A DNA stretch of 64,000 nt. It comes from Nonomuraea pusilla (GTDB lineage: Bacteria > Actinomycetota > Actinomycetes > Streptosporangiales > Streptosporangiaceae). Each line of letters starts with the position of its first letter. Position 1 is the first letter of the stretch. The notes below the pieces were generated by a model. The model did not search any database and had not been told where the DNA came from. It saw only the letters and a program-made list of their open reading frames with translations. Shown piece after piece: positions 36,565-44,958 of the stretch. The position numbers were made by a program, and so were the translations under genes. The stretch covers positions 248,001 to 312,000 of the forward strand of contig NZ_FOBF01000005.1 of NCBI RefSeq assembly GCF_900109355.1. Reading direction: 5' to 3'.

Positions 36565-37229
36565 CCAAGATCCTCGTCGTGGACGACGAACCGCAGATCC
36601 TGCGGGCGCTGCGCATCAACCTGACAGCCCGCCACTACGAGGTCGCCGTCGCCGCAGACGGCTCCTCCGCGCTGCGCGAGGCCGCCGAATGGCACCCCGA
36701 CCTCATCGTCCTCGACCTCGGCCTGCCCGACATCGACGGCATCGACGTCATCCACGGCCTGCGGGGCTGGACCCGCACCCCCATCGTCGTCCTGTCCGGA
36801 CGCGCCGGGAACCAGGACAAGATCGACGCCCTCGACGCCGGAGCGGACGACTACGTGACCAAGCCGTTCGGCCTCGAGGAGTTCCTGGCCCGCATCCGCG
36901 CCGTCTCCCGCCGCGCCGCCATCCAGGAGGCCGAACTGGCCAGCATCGAGATCGGCGACCGCGTCGTGGACCTGGTCGGCAAGACCGTCTCGGGCGGGCT
37001 CCGGCTCACCCCCACCGAATGGCACATCCTGGAGATCCTGCTCCGCAACCCCGGCAAGCTCATCCCGCAGCGCTACCTGCTGGCCGAGGTCTGGGGCAGC
37101 AAACACGTCAAGGAGACCCACTACCTGCGCCAGTACATGGCCCAACTGCGCAAGAAACTCGAACGCGACCCCGTCCACCCGGTTCATCTCATCACCGAGC
37201 CGGGGATGGGTTACCGCTTCATCCCATGA
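36561..37229 (+). CDS. kdpE: KdpE response regulator
   Basis: 222 aa OmpR/PhoB-type regulator. Receiver with acidic pair Asp8/Asp9, phosphorylated Asp52 (LIVLDLGLPDIDG), Thr/Ser and Lys in VTKPFGLEEFLARI; winged-helix domain (GGLRLTPTEWHILEILLRNPGKLIPQRYLLAEVWG ... LRKKLERDPVHP). It activates kdp expression when phosphorylated by KdpD. The tandem CGT sites upstream of the operon fit its family's binding mode. The stop overlaps the start of the next small gene. Confidence 0.96.
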   Translation: MTKILVVDDEPQILRALRINLTARHYEVAVAADGSSALREAAEWHPDLIVLDLGLPDIDGIDVIHGLRGWTRTPIVVLSGRAGNQDKIDALDAGADDYVTKPFGLEEFLARIRAVSRRAAIQEAELASIEIGDRVVDLVGKTVSGGLRLTPTEWHILEILLRNPGKLIPQRYLLAEVWGSKHVKETHYLRQYMAQLRKKLERDPVHPVHLITEPGMGYRFIP

Positions 37230-37528
37230 CCCGGGCGCAGCGGTTCGGCGCCGGGCTCGTCCTCGCGGCGCTGGGCTGCGGGGTCTCGTCCCTGCTGGCC
37301 ACGACCGCGGAGGCCCGGGTGACAGTCGTGGCCTTGGTCATCCTCGCGTACGGCGCCTGCGTCATGGACGTCGCCGCCGCTGTCTGCGCGGGCGTCACGG
37401 CATGGGCCCTGGCGGTGGCGTTCCTCCTCGGCGTGGAACGCGTCACCGACGCGCCCGCCGCCCTGGCCATGCTGGTGGCCGCGGCGGTCGCGGGCACGTT
37501 CTACGGCAGGTGGCGCGCGGGCCGGTGA
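37226..37528 (+). CDS. Small four-helix membrane protein after kdpE
   Basis: 100 aa. Helices: RFGAGLVLAALGCGVSSLLA, VTVVALVILAYGACVMDVAAAVCAGVTAWALAVAFLLGV and ALAMLVAAAVAGTFYGRW. It resembles the protein at 28582-29031 in helix order, Gly/Ala pattern and the Arg-rich end, so it is probably a paralogue. The ATGA overlap with kdpE makes it part of the kdp operon. Its 3' end overlaps the convergent methyltransferase gene by 28 bp. Function unknown; a small accessory of Kdp signalling is possible. Confidence 0.78.
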   Translation: MTRAQRFGAGLVLAALGCGVSSLLATTAEARVTVVALVILAYGACVMDVAAAVCAGVTAWALAVAFLLGVERVTDAPAALAMLVAAAVAGTFYGRWRAGR

Positions 37529-38190
37529 ATCCCGCCGGGCCGGGCGATGCCGAGCACGTGCGGGAAGCGGCGGAAGTCGAACCGGTTCTGGGTGTCGATG
37601 ACGAACCCGGCCTGAAGGATGGCGGCCACGGTGTCCCGGGTCGGGCGGCAGCCTCCCGAAGCCCGTGACCAGATCGGCGTCACCAGCGCCTCCGCGAGCG
37701 TGACCAGACGGTTGCCCGAGCGCTGATGCTCGTAGAACCGCAGCTCGCCACCCGGCGCGAGCACTCGCCGCACCTCGCCGAGCGTCTCCTGCACCCGTGC
37801 AGAGCAGCAGAGCACCAGCGAGCACACCACCGCGTCGCAGGAGCCGCCGGCGACAGGCAAGGCCCCTGGGCTTCCGTTCAGGATCCGCACCGGCGTCGTC
37901 AGCCGCTCGGCGACGCTTCTCGCCGCCGCCCGCAGAAACGGATCCGGCTCCACCAGGACGATCTCCTCCAGGCCAGGCGGGTAGCAGCTGAGCTTGACCC
38001 CATCGCCCGCGCCGATCTCCAGGACGCGCCCGCTCAGCCCCGCCAGCAGCGCCGTGCGTTCGGGGGTGGGCTCGGACCTGTCACGGGGGCCGGTGCGGAC
38101 CGGCCGGGGGTGGTGGAACTGCTCCATGCCGCTGTGGAAGGACTGGCCGGCGATGCGGAGATCGGAGTGATCATCCGTGCGAAGTGTCAT
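37501..38190 (-). CDS. Class I SAM-dependent methyltransferase
   Basis: 229 aa. SAM-binding motif I VLEIGAGDGVKLSCYP (about 62-77), motif II acidic residue in IVLVEPDPFLRAAA, motif IV CDAVVCSLVLCC and a post-motif LAPGGELRFYEH. The overall form matches UbiE/phosphatidylethanolamine-methyltransferase-like enzymes of unknown substrate. AGGAGGAGAA precedes ATG 38190. Convergent with the kdp operon's last gene. Confidence 0.88.
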   Translation of the reverse strand: MTLRTDDHSDLRIAGQSFHSGMEQFHHPRPVRTGPRDRSEPTPERTALLAGLSGRVLEIGAGDGVKLSCYPPGLEEIVLVEPDPFLRAAARSVAERLTTPVRILNGSPGALPVAGGSCDAVVCSLVLCCSARVQETLGEVRRVLAPGGELRFYEHQRSGNRLVTLAEALVTPIWSRASGGCRPTRDTVAAILQAGFVIDTQNRFDFRRFPHVLGIARPGGIHRPARHLP

Positions 38191-38262
38191 TTCTCCTCCT
38201 GAGAACCGCATCCCCACTATCGGATGGCGTGCTCCCAGATGGGCGCCATTTCTACGGGTTCC

Positions 38263-38293
38263 TTATGCATTTGGCGAAAATTCTTATGCGTTT
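38263..38293 (-). promoter_or_regulatory. Direct repeats upstream of the methyltransferase
   Basis: On the minus strand AAACGCATAAGAA and AAATGCATAAGGA occur 21 bp apart (two helical turns), about 75-100 bp before the methyltransferase start, in an AT-rich stretch. They look like a regulator's tandem sites; the regulator is unknown. Confidence 0.45.
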
Positions 38294-38318
38294 CTGATGG
38301 GACGGCCTTTGTCGGACC

Positions 38319-38561
38319 TTATCGGCCTTTGGAGGCCGTGAAAGTGCCGTAGATGCGGGTCAATGTGGCGTCCAGGTGCCGTAGGAATGGGTGCCAAGCG
38401 GCTTCTTCCCGTAAGAATGGGAGAATCCTCACGTAGGAACCCTGTCGGTCGTGGACGGGATCCGCGCCTATCGCGCCGCCCACCATCACGTCGTCGCTCA
38501 GGTGGTCGACGAGAAGGCCGGCTTGTGCCGTGGCCATCCATCCCGGGCCCCGCCGGGTCAT
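38319..38561 (-). CDS. Small hypothetical protein, coupled to DUF1707 gene
   Basis: 80 aa (AGLLVDHLSDDVMVGGAIGADP ... YVRILPFLREEAAWHPFLRHLDATL). The ATG overlaps the stop of the DUF1707 gene (ATGA), which supports translation, but third-position GC falls towards the 3' end and I recognise no family. It may be a degenerate or recently formed gene. The rest of the 38191-38318 spacer holds the direct repeats of the methyltransferase promoter. Confidence 0.4.
   Translation of the reverse strand: MTRRGPGWMATAQAGLLVDHLSDDVMVGGAIGADPVHDRQGSYVRILPFLREEAAWHPFLRHLDATLTRIYGTFTASKGR
38432..38448 (+). promoter_or_regulatory. Possible copy 4 of the kdp-region motif
   Basis: CGTAGGAACCCTGTCGG keeps CGTANGAA-N4-GTC. 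Two partial copies lie at 38380 (CGTAGGAAT) and 38410 (CGTAAGAAT). It falls inside the weak 80-aa reading frame, which lowers confidence in either the site or the frame. Confidence 0.3.
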
Positions 38562-39175
38562 CGGCGAGGGGCCTGCCACCGGGTGCTGAGCGAGCCGTGC
38601 CGCATCCGGCCCGCCAAGCGGACGTGCAGCGTCTCCGGCGTCTTGTCGCCCGCGTCGCTGCCGATCGCCAGTTGGCTGTGCCGCACCGACAGCTCGTTGG
38701 CGTCCACCACCATGCCCGGCGCGAGGACCAACTCCACGGCGCCTCCCCGCACCCGTAGGTCGATGAGCAGCTCGGGCGCGCTGCGCACCGCGCTGGTCAG
38801 GTCCAGCAGCACGTCGCACCAAGCGGTGCGCAGCGCCAGCCGGTACGGCAGCGTCCACCGGCCGTCGCGGCGTACCGTGCCGTGCCGCTCGTTGATGGTG
38901 AGCAGTTCGGTGGCCGGCTCGGCTGGGGCGCCAAGGAGCGGCAGCGAGAGCGCGCCGTCGCCGCCCGGCACCGCGACCAGATCGGCGACGAGCGGGGCCA
39001 GCGCGTCGACGGTGCGGGCGGCCAGCGCCCCGTCCAGCCGCTCGTCGAACTCGACCGGGTCGAGCCGGCCGTCGCCGACGGCGGCGCGCAGCAGTTCGAT
39101 GGCCAGGTCGCGGTCCGCGTCGGACGCGCGCAGCGCGGGCGGGCCCGCCTGGCCGATCGTGATGCCGTCCGTCAT
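38558..39175 (-). CDS. DUF1707 (SHOCT-like) protein
   Basis: 205 aa. DUF1707 module at about 15-68 (LRASDADRDLAIELLRAAVGDGRLDPVEFDERLDGALAARTVDAL) followed by a Pro-rich spacer and a beta-rich domain (LLDLTSAVRSAPELLIDLRVRGGAVELVLAPGMVVDANELSV). Same architecture as the protein at 19083-19601, without a membrane helix. ATG 39175 lies 3 bp after the stop of the hydrolase gene, so the two are an operon. Confidence 0.88.
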   Translation of the reverse strand: MTDGITIGQAGPPALRASDADRDLAIELLRAAVGDGRLDPVEFDERLDGALAARTVDALAPLVADLVAVPGGDGALSLPLLGAPAEPATELLTINERHGTVRRDGRWTLPYRLALRTAWCDVLLDLTSAVRSAPELLIDLRVRGGAVELVLAPGMVVDANELSVRHSQLAIGSDAGDKTPETLHVRLAGRMRHGSLSTRWQAPRR

Positions 39176-39178
39176 GGC

Positions 39179-39973
39179 TCAGCCGACCGTGCGGCCGTGG
39201 GCGGCGGCGAGTTCGCGTACGGCCTGGGCGACGGCGGGGGAGTCATTGCGGAGAATCTTGCTGTGGTTGCTCGCGACCTTCGCGCTCACCTTGACGTTCG
39301 GGTTGCGGGCGAGCACCGGATCGAGCACGGCCCGCCCCTGTTCCATCTCCCCTTCCTCGCTCCCGAGGCTGTCACCCGTGGCCAGGACGAACCACACCGG
39401 GCAGGTCAGGCGTTCGAGGACGGGAACGCTGGCGGCGGCGATCTCGTTGAGTTCGATGTTGACGTCGGCGTGCTGGTCAGCGCTCATCCGCGCGGCCAGG
39501 CCGAGCCTGGCGGCGATCGGGAACAGCAACCGCATGCGGCGGAACAGCTTCCGGATCCGCTCCGCGCCGGCCTCGCCGGTGAGACCGACCGGGAAGGCGT
39601 CGACCGTGACCAGGCCGGCGACCCGGTCCGGATTCCGGTCGGCCCAGTGCCACCCCAGCACGCCGCCGTAGGACCATCCCACCAGGATCGGCCGGTCCAC
39701 GCCCCTCGCTGCGAGGACGGCGTCGACGTCACGGATGCACGCCTCGAACGAGTAGTCCGCCGAGCGCTTCGATCTGCCGCGGGCGCGCTCGTCGTAGGTG
39801 ATGTGCCGGTAGCCGCTGCCCAGGTCGGCGATGACGCGCCGCCAGTGCGACTGGTCGGCGTAGGCGCCGTTGAGGTAGACCAGGGGCTGGCCGGGCCCGC
39901 CGGTGTCGGTCACGGCCAGCGCGGTGTCATCGACCGGCACCATGCCGGTCCAGGCGGATTGCTTGATGGTCAT
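39179..39973 (-). CDS. Alpha/beta-fold hydrolase
   Basis: 264 aa. Nucleophile elbow GWSYGG (Ser101), oxyanion region VYLNGAYADQSHW, catalytic His probably in VASNHSKILRND and an acid in the LATGDSLGSE segment. Typical of small esterases or haloperoxidase-like hydrolases with unknown substrate. AAAGGAAA precedes the ATG. It heads a minus-strand operon with DUF1707 and a small gene. The region 39974-40149 beyond it has no convincing gene. Confidence 0.87.
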   Translation of the reverse strand: MTIKQSAWTGMVPVDDTALAVTDTGGPGQPLVYLNGAYADQSHWRRVIADLGSGYRHITYDERARGRSKRSADYSFEACIRDVDAVLAARGVDRPILVGWSYGGVLGWHWADRNPDRVAGLVTVDAFPVGLTGEAGAERIRKLFRRMRLLFPIAARLGLAARMSADQHADVNIELNEIAAASVPVLERLTCPVWFVLATGDSLGSEEGEMEQGRAVLDPVLARNPNVKVSAKVASNHSKILRNDSPAVAQAVRELAAAHGRTVG

Positions 39974-40149
39974 GGGTTTCCTTTCAGGTCAGAAGCAGGT
40001 CAGGACCGGCGGATGGTGATGCCGCAGCAGGAGGTGCGGCCTGAGATCGGCATTGAGGGCACCACCCAAGGCGGTCGCAGGCAGGACCGAACCGCGGACC
40101 ACCTCGCCGAGACGGACGCCGCTGTTGGGGTCTTCGCCTCCCCCCGCGC

Positions 40150-40317
40150 TCACCCGGTCGATAGGGGGCGTTCTTGATGACCGCGGTGCCCTCTGCCGTC
40201 TCCGATGCGCACCTCGCCGCATCCGGTGACGCGCCTCGCGGCGGCCATCAGTGAGACGGCGCCGTAGGCGGCGGTGCGCAAGGTGATCTTGTCCTGGTCG
40301 GCGAGGGCGATGGACAT
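40150..40317 (-). pseudogene. Truncated small actinobacterial protein
   Basis: The first 27 residues (MSIALADQDKITLRTAAYGAVSLMAAA), with a good GAAGGAG site, match the start of a roughly 130-160 residue actinobacterial protein family of unknown function as I remember it. After that the frame turns into low-complexity Arg/Gly sequence and stops at 55 aa, so a deletion or frameshift is likely. No clear continuation was found downstream. Confidence 0.5.
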
Positions 40318-40613
40318 GGTGGTGTGCTCCTTCAAACCTGCCGCGCAAGGCACTCGGACGGACGGACGGCCTGATGCGGTTGCCGCATCGCTGGACCGTT
40401 CATGGCATCCACCATCGCCGACCACGCTGATACCAGGCCGTCGCGGTGCTGACACGACCCCTGACACGAATCACACCTGATCGCCCGGCGCCTCCGCTGA
40501 CCTCGCGGTCGGCCCGACGCGGCCTTCATCACCAGCTCCACATTCTGCGGAGGGCGGGATCCAGGTATGCGTCTTGACGAGGGCTGCGCAGAAGGCGGCT
40601 GACTCTGGGTGGT

Positions 40614-40768
40614 GTGTCCAAGGCCAGAGTTGTCATCACCGCCGTCGTCGTCGAGGGCCGGCCCCAAGCAGAGGTCGCCCGCGCCCAAGCAGAGGTCGCC
40701 CGCGCCCAGGCAGAGAAGCCAGTAACGGCAAGGTCCTGTCGTTCTTCGAGCGTAAGGGTGGGGTCTAG
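40614..40768 (+). mobile_element. IS481-like transposase N-terminal remnant
   Basis: SKARVVITAVVVEGRPQAEVAR is the start of the helix-turn-helix region of IS481/leucine-zipper-type transposases. It is interrupted by a 21-bp tandem duplication (40665-40715, about 2.4 copies, giving AEVARAQ repeats) and ends at a stop soon after. The catalytic DDE part is absent. The rest of 40318-40870 (about 550 bp) contains no intact gene; it looks like scrambled insertion-sequence debris. Confidence 0.55.
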
Positions 40769-40870
40769 GACGTCGCCGCTCGCGCGATCGCGGGGCCGTT
40801 GCGGGACCGTCCGTTGGCGCTGCTGACGATGACGCCGTTCGAAGGCGCATGTCGTCGTCCTGGTCGGCAG

Positions 40871-43216
40871 CTATTCCTGAGAGGCGGGGCGGGGGAGGCG
40901 CAGGCGCTTCAGCATCAGCGCGTTGACCGCCACGATGAAGCTCGACCCCGACATCGACAGGGCGGCGATCTCCGGCCGCAGCACCAGGCCGAACGCGGGC
41001 TCGAAGACCCCGGCCGCGATCGGCAGCGCGATGGTGTTGTAGCCGACGGCCCAGCCGAGGTTCTGGCGCATCTTGCGCAGCGTGCCGCGGCCGATGGCCA
41101 GTGCGGTGGGAACGTCGAGCGGGTCGGAGCGCATGAGCACCACGTCGGCGGTCTCGATGGCGACGTCCGTGCCCGCGCCGATGGCGATGCCGAGGTCGGC
41201 CTGGGCGAGGGCGGGCGCGTCGTTGACGCCGTCGCCGACCATCGCCACCTTCCGCCCGCCGCGCTGCAGCTCGGCGATCTTCGCGGCCTTGTCACCGGGC
41301 AGGACGTCGGCGATGACGGTGTCGATGCCGAGGCGTCCGGCGATGCGCCGCGCGGTGGCCTCGTTGTCGCCGGTCAGCATGATCACCTCGACCCCGGCCT
41401 CGTGCAGCGCCGCGACCGCCGCCGCGGAGGTCTCGCGCGGGGCGTCGGCGATGCCGATCACCGCGGCGGCTCGGCCGTCCACGGCGGCGATCACCGCGGT
41501 CCGGCCGCCCGCGGCCAGTTCCTCGCGGCGGGCGGCCAGCGGGCCGAGGTCGATGCCCTCGGCCCGCATGAGCTTCGCGTTGCCGACCGCGACCCGGTGC
41601 CCGTCCACCTCGGCTGTGGCGCCGTGTCCCGGGACGTTCTCGAACGTGCCCGCCTGCGGCCCGCCCGGCGCGCGCTGCTCCGCGTAACGGACCACGGCTT
41701 CGGCGAGGGGGTGTTCGGACTCGCGCTCGACGGCGGCGACCAGCCGCAGCAGCTCGGACTCCGCGAACCCGTCCACGATCACGTCCGTGACCTCCGGCTC
41801 GCCCTTGGTCAGCGTGCCGGTCTTGTCCATGACGACGGCCTGGACGCGGGCCGAGGTCTCCAGCGCGATCGCGTTCTTGAAGAGCACGCCGCGCTTGGCG
41901 CCCAGGCCGGTGCCGACCATGATCGCGGTGGGGGTGGCCAGGCCGAGCGCGTCCGGGCAGGTGATCACGACGACGGTGATGGCGAACAGCATCGCCATGC
42001 CGAACCCGGCGCCCGCCAGCAGCCATACCGCCAGTGTCACCCCGCCGCCGACGAGCGCGACGAACACCAGCCAGAACGCCGCCCGGTCGGCCAGCCGCTG
42101 CCCCGGCGCCTTGGAGTTCTGCGCCTGCTGCACCAGCTTGACGATCTGGGCGAGGGCGGTGTCGGCGCCGACCTTGGTGGCCCGTACCCGCAGCGTGCCG
42201 TTCCTGTTGATCGTGGCGCCGATGACCGCCGAGCCGGGCGCCTTGTGGACGGGCAGGCTCTCACCGGTGACCATGGACTCGTCCACCTCGCTCTTGCCCT
42301 CGACGACCTCCCCGTCCACCGCGATCTTGGAGCCGGGACGGACCAGCATCAGGTCGCCGACGGCGACCTCGGCGGTGGGGATCTCCACCTGCTCGCCGTC
42401 GCGGATCACCACCGCCCTGGGCGGCGCGAGGTCGAGCAGCGCGCGGATCGCGTCGTTGGCTCCGCCGCGGGCGCGCATCTCGAACCAGTGCCCGAGCAGC
42501 ACGAACGCCGCCAGCACCGTGGCCGCCTCGTAGAACACCTCGCCGCCGCCGGTCAGCGTGATGACCACGGAGTACAGCCACCCGGCGCCGATGGCGACCG
42601 CGACGAGCACCATCATGTCGAGGGTGCGGGCCCGCAGCGCCCGTACCGCGCCGTCGAAGAAGATCCAGGACGAGTAGAAGATCACCGGGAGGCTGAGGAG
42701 CAGCGCCCAGACGTCCTCGCGCAGCCCGAACGGGACGGGCACGTGCAGGCCGAGCACCTCGCGGCCGATGGGGGACCAGATGAGGATCGGCACCGACAGC
42801 GCCGCGGCCACCAGGAACCGGTTGCGCATGTCGGCCACCATGGCCTCCATCGACATGCCCGCGTGGCCGCCGTGGCCCATCATCTCGTGGGGAGACGGAC
42901 CCACCTCATGCTCGGCATGCCCAGGGTGCTTCATCATCTCGTGCGAGGGCTCGGCCATCGGGTCGCAGATGTGGGACGGCACCGACTGCCCGGCGCAGTG
43001 GTAGCCGCACTCGACGACCCACCGGCGCAGCTCGGCCAGTGAGGTCACCCGCGGGTCGAAGGTCACGGTGGCGGCCTGCGCGACGGGGTTGACCTCGACG
43101 CCCACGACGCCGGGCCGACGCCCGAGGACGGCGGCCACCACGTTCTGCTCGGAGGCCCAACGGACTCCGCTCACGTCGAGCACCGCGGTGCTGCGGTCCT
43201 TGGCGTCACTGGTCAC
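40871..43216 (-). CDS. P1B-type copper/heavy-metal translocating ATPase
   Basis: 781 aa. An HMA-like N-domain lacks the CxxC ligands ([10 protein letters not shown] in its place), then comes a His/Met-rich segment ([23 protein letters not shown]), eight membrane helices, TGES, the transmembrane metal site [11 protein letters not shown] (CPD rather than CPC or CPH), [20 protein letters not shown] with the HP motif, [10 protein letters not shown] and [12 protein letters not shown]. The Met/His-rich end and CPx variant fit a CopB-like copper or silver exporter. GTG 43216 has GGAGGGG upstream; an ATG at 43264 would overlap the operator zone. Downstream of the CxxC chaperone gene. Confidence 0.93.
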   Translation of the reverse strand: MTSDAKDRSTAVLDVSGVRWASEQNVVAAVLGRRPGVVGVEVNPVAQAATVTFDPRVTSLAELRRWVVECGYHCAGQSVPSHICDPMAEPSHEMMKHPGHAEHEVGPSPHEMMGHGGHAGMSMEAMVADMRNRFLVAAALSVPILIWSPIGREVLGLHVPVPFGLREDVWALLLSLPVIFYSSWIFFDGAVRALRARTLDMMVLVAVAIGAGWLYSVVITLTGGGEVFYEAATVLAAFVLLGHWFEMRARGGANDAIRALLDLAPPRAVVIRDGEQVEIPTAEVAVGDLMLVRPGSKIAVDGEVVEGKSEVDESMVTGESLPVHKAPGSAVIGATINRNGTLRVRATKVGADTALAQIVKLVQQAQNSKAPGQRLADRAAFWLVFVALVGGGVTLAVWLLAGAGFGMAMLFAITVVVITCPDALGLATPTAIMVGTGLGAKRGVLFKNAIALETSARVQAVVMDKTGTLTKGEPEVTDVIVDGFAESELLRLVAAVERESEHPLAEAVVRYAEQRAPGGPQAGTFENVPGHGATAEVDGHRVAVGNAKLMRAEGIDLGPLAARREELAAGGRTAVIAAVDGRAAAVIGIADAPRETSAAAVAALHEAGVEVIMLTGDNEATARRIAGRLGIDTVIADVLPGDKAAKIAELQRGGRKVAMVGDGVNDAPALAQADLGIAIGAGTDVAIETADVVLMRSDPLDVPTALAIGRGTLRKMRQNLGWAVGYNTIALPIAAGVFEPAFGLVLRPEIAALSMSGSSFIVAVNALMLKRLRLPRPASQE

Positions 43217-43264
43217 GATGGCCCCTCCATCCAGATGGACGCTCGCCGACAGCGCGGACGGCAT

Positions 43265-43283
43265 CTACCACTGCATTTAGTAG
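43265..43283. promoter_or_regulatory. BlaI/CopY-type dyad before the copper ATPase
   Basis: CTACCACTGCATTTAGTAG, a CTAC-N11-GTAG dyad about 50 bp before the ATPase start. The same 19-bp layout occurs at 48406-48424. CTAC/GTAG arms agree with the TACA/TGTA dyads of the BlaI/MecI/CopY family. Confidence 0.55.
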
Positions 43284-43413
43284 TGTCCTGCCGGTAGTGA
43301 TGTGTGCGCCAGGTACGCCCATGCCAATCCCCTTGAGATCTACTTTTGTCTACTATCGCAAGTCGTTGGCATTCCCGTGGCTGGAGGTGCTTCCCATCCC
43401 GCGCCGTGAGGGC

Positions 43414-43647
43414 CTACTTGCCTGTGACTCGGCAGCCGGCCTCCTCCAGGGCCGTCCGCAGCGCGTGCTCGTCCACGGGGCCGTCGGTCAGGATGCTGAT
43501 TCGCGACTCCGAAGGCGTGACGTCCACCCCCACCACGTTGGGCACCTGGATGAGGTGCGCCTTGATGTCCCCGACGCAGTGGTCGCAGGCGTCGGTGGCG
43601 AGGCCGTCGACCCGGTAGGCGACGAGGCTGTAGGCAACGGTGATCAT
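43414..43647 (-). CDS. copZ: Copper chaperone-like HMA protein
   Basis: 77 aa ferredoxin-like HMA domain. The metal-binding CxxC is present as ACDHC (Cys21, Cys24), with the usual GVDVTPSESRISILTDGPVD strand and an EEAGC end with a third Cys. It probably hands copper to the ATPase encoded about 200 bp downstream. AAGGA lies 6-7 nt before ATG 43647. The symbol is a family analogy. The spacer 43284-43413 contains direct CTACT repeats (43340, 43350) but no gene. Confidence 0.85.
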   Translation of the reverse strand: MITVAYSLVAYRVDGLATDACDHCVGDIKAHLIQVPNVVGVDVTPSESRISILTDGPVDEHALRTALEEAGCRVTGK

Positions 43648-43795
43648 GAGATGTCCTTTCCCGACGGTGTTGGATCGCTCGTCATCGATGGTCGGGGAAG
43701 GCGTGCTCGAAAGGGAGTGCCCGGCGGTGTCCACAAGACGCCATGGCGCATCACGGAACGGCCGCGTCGAGGGCGAGAGGGAAAGGGGCGGCGGC

Positions 43796-44764
43796 GTGCC
43801 GTACGAGGATGACGACCAGGTCGGCAGGGCGATCTACGCCCGCATGCTGGAGCGCGGCGAGTCGCTCACCGACGCGGCGGCGGCGATGGGAGTGACGGCC
43901 GCGCAGGTCGCCCGCGCCCGGGATCGTCTCACCCGGCTGCGCCTGCTCGACCCGGAGGCCGAGGCCCCGGTGGACGCCGCGGCGACGCTCAGGTTGAGCC
44001 TTGAGGAGAGCCACCGCCTCCTGGACCGCCTGGTGGAGCAGCACGTCACGGCCGCAGCGCTCGCCCGGAGCTACCTGAACCTGCCTGTCCGAGCCGACGG
44101 CGACGCGGACGTCGAGTACTTCCCGCGAAGCGAGGCGCGGACGCGGCTGGCCCGTCGCATCACCGAGCTGAGCGAACTGGCCGGCCACGAGATCCTCGGC
44201 ATGCACCCGGTCGCCCCCTGGGAGCGCGAGTCGCTGGAGGACGGACTGGCGAGATCTGAACGCGCGATCGCGAGAGGAGTGCGCGTGTGTGGCCTGCACG
44301 CGCAGAGCGCCTTCTCCCATCCGATGCTGCGCGAGTTCGTGGAGCGGTGGACGCGGAAGGGCATCGAGGTGCGGGGAGCGCCCGTCGTGCCGACCCGGAT
44401 GCTCATCTACGACCGGCACACCGCCGTCGTCCAGGCCGACCCCGCCGACCTGGACGCCGGCGCGCTGCTGATCCGCGGCGGCGGCGTGGTGAGGTCGATC
44501 GCGGCGCTGTACGACTACTGCTGGATGACGGCGTCGGAGCCGAAGGACGTCCCCGGCTCCTCGGACGCCGAGGCGCTCACCGAGCAGCAGCGCGCCGTCC
44601 TGCGCCTGCTGGCCACCGGCGCCAAGGACTCCGCGATCGCCCGCACACTGGGGGTGTCCACGCGGACGGTCACGCGCGTGGTGGGGGAGCTGACCGCGCT
44701 GCTCGGAGCCGCCAGCCGCTTCCAGGCAGGCGTCCGCGCGGCCCGGCTGGGCTGGCTCGACTAG
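43796..44764 (+). CDS. LuxR-type helix-turn-helix regulator with TrmB-like N-part
   Basis: 322 aa. An N-terminal winged-helix-like segment (AIYARMLERGESLTDAAAAMGVTAAQVARARDRLTRLRLLD) and a central phospholipase-D-like/TrmB region (LARRITELSELAGHEILGMHP) lead to a C-terminal LuxR DNA-binding helix pair (LTEQQRAVLRLLATGAKDSAIARTLGVSTRTVTRVVGELTALLGA). Target unknown. GAAAGGGG precedes GTG 43796. It is divergent from the copper chaperone gene, so a role in the copper region is possible. Confidence 0.85.
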   Translation: MPYEDDDQVGRAIYARMLERGESLTDAAAAMGVTAAQVARARDRLTRLRLLDPEAEAPVDAAATLRLSLEESHRLLDRLVEQHVTAAALARSYLNLPVRADGDADVEYFPRSEARTRLARRITELSELAGHEILGMHPVAPWERESLEDGLARSERAIARGVRVCGLHAQSAFSHPMLREFVERWTRKGIEVRGAPVVPTRMLIYDRHTAVVQADPADLDAGALLIRGGGVVRSIAALYDYCWMTASEPKDVPGSSDAEALTEQQRAVLRLLATGAKDSAIARTLGVSTRTVTRVVGELTALLGAASRFQAGVRAARLGWLD

Positions 44765-44882
44765 CCCGCCGGCGGCCAGACGGCCTCGGCTCCGCTGTGA
44801 CCCGCCAGGACGACGGCGACGGTGCCTCCCAGAGCGCCGACCAGGGCGACCAGGTAAAGCACGGCCCGCGAGGACGAGGCCC
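44761..44882 (-). pseudogene. C-terminal remnant of a DUF2231-like membrane protein
   Basis: The minus strand encodes AVLYLVALVGALGGTVAV then VLAGHSGAEAVW before a TAG that overlaps the stop of the plus-strand regulator (CTAG). The GHSGAEAVW ending is characteristic of DUF2231 membrane proteins. A stop codon lies about 11 codons upstream, so only the last helix survives. Confidence 0.45.
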
Positions 44883-44895
44883 GGTGCTACGCTCT

Positions 44896-44932
44896 CCCCT
44901 ATAACCCGTACATGATTGTTCGGGTTATGGGG
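44896..44932. promoter_or_regulatory. Operator-like dyad before a membrane protein gene
   Basis: ATAACCCG (44901-44908), 12 nt, CGGGTTAT (44921-44928): perfect 8-bp arms, extended by CCCC and GGGG on the flanks. The central 12 nt are AT-rich (TACATGATTGTT). It lies about 30 bp before the membrane protein start. An operator or a leader hairpin are both possible. Confidence 0.5.
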
Positions 44933-44958
44933 GACTGTCCGGCCGAGGATGGAGGCGC

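Noticed and set aside
40665..40715. Short tandem repeats that could be read as a CRISPR array
   Set aside because: The units are contiguous 21-mers without spacers inside a transposase-like frame; no cas gene is near.
40799..43042. Long plus-strand open frame opposite the copper ATPase
   Set aside because: The composition is low-complexity (Arg, Gly, Val, His, Asp) and mirrors the ATPase codons. No domain or start signal.
44765..44958. An RNA gene between the LuxR-type regulator and the membrane protein
   Set aside because: The only structure is the ATAACCCG/CGGGTTAT dyad; the rest reads as a membrane-protein remnant on the minus strand.
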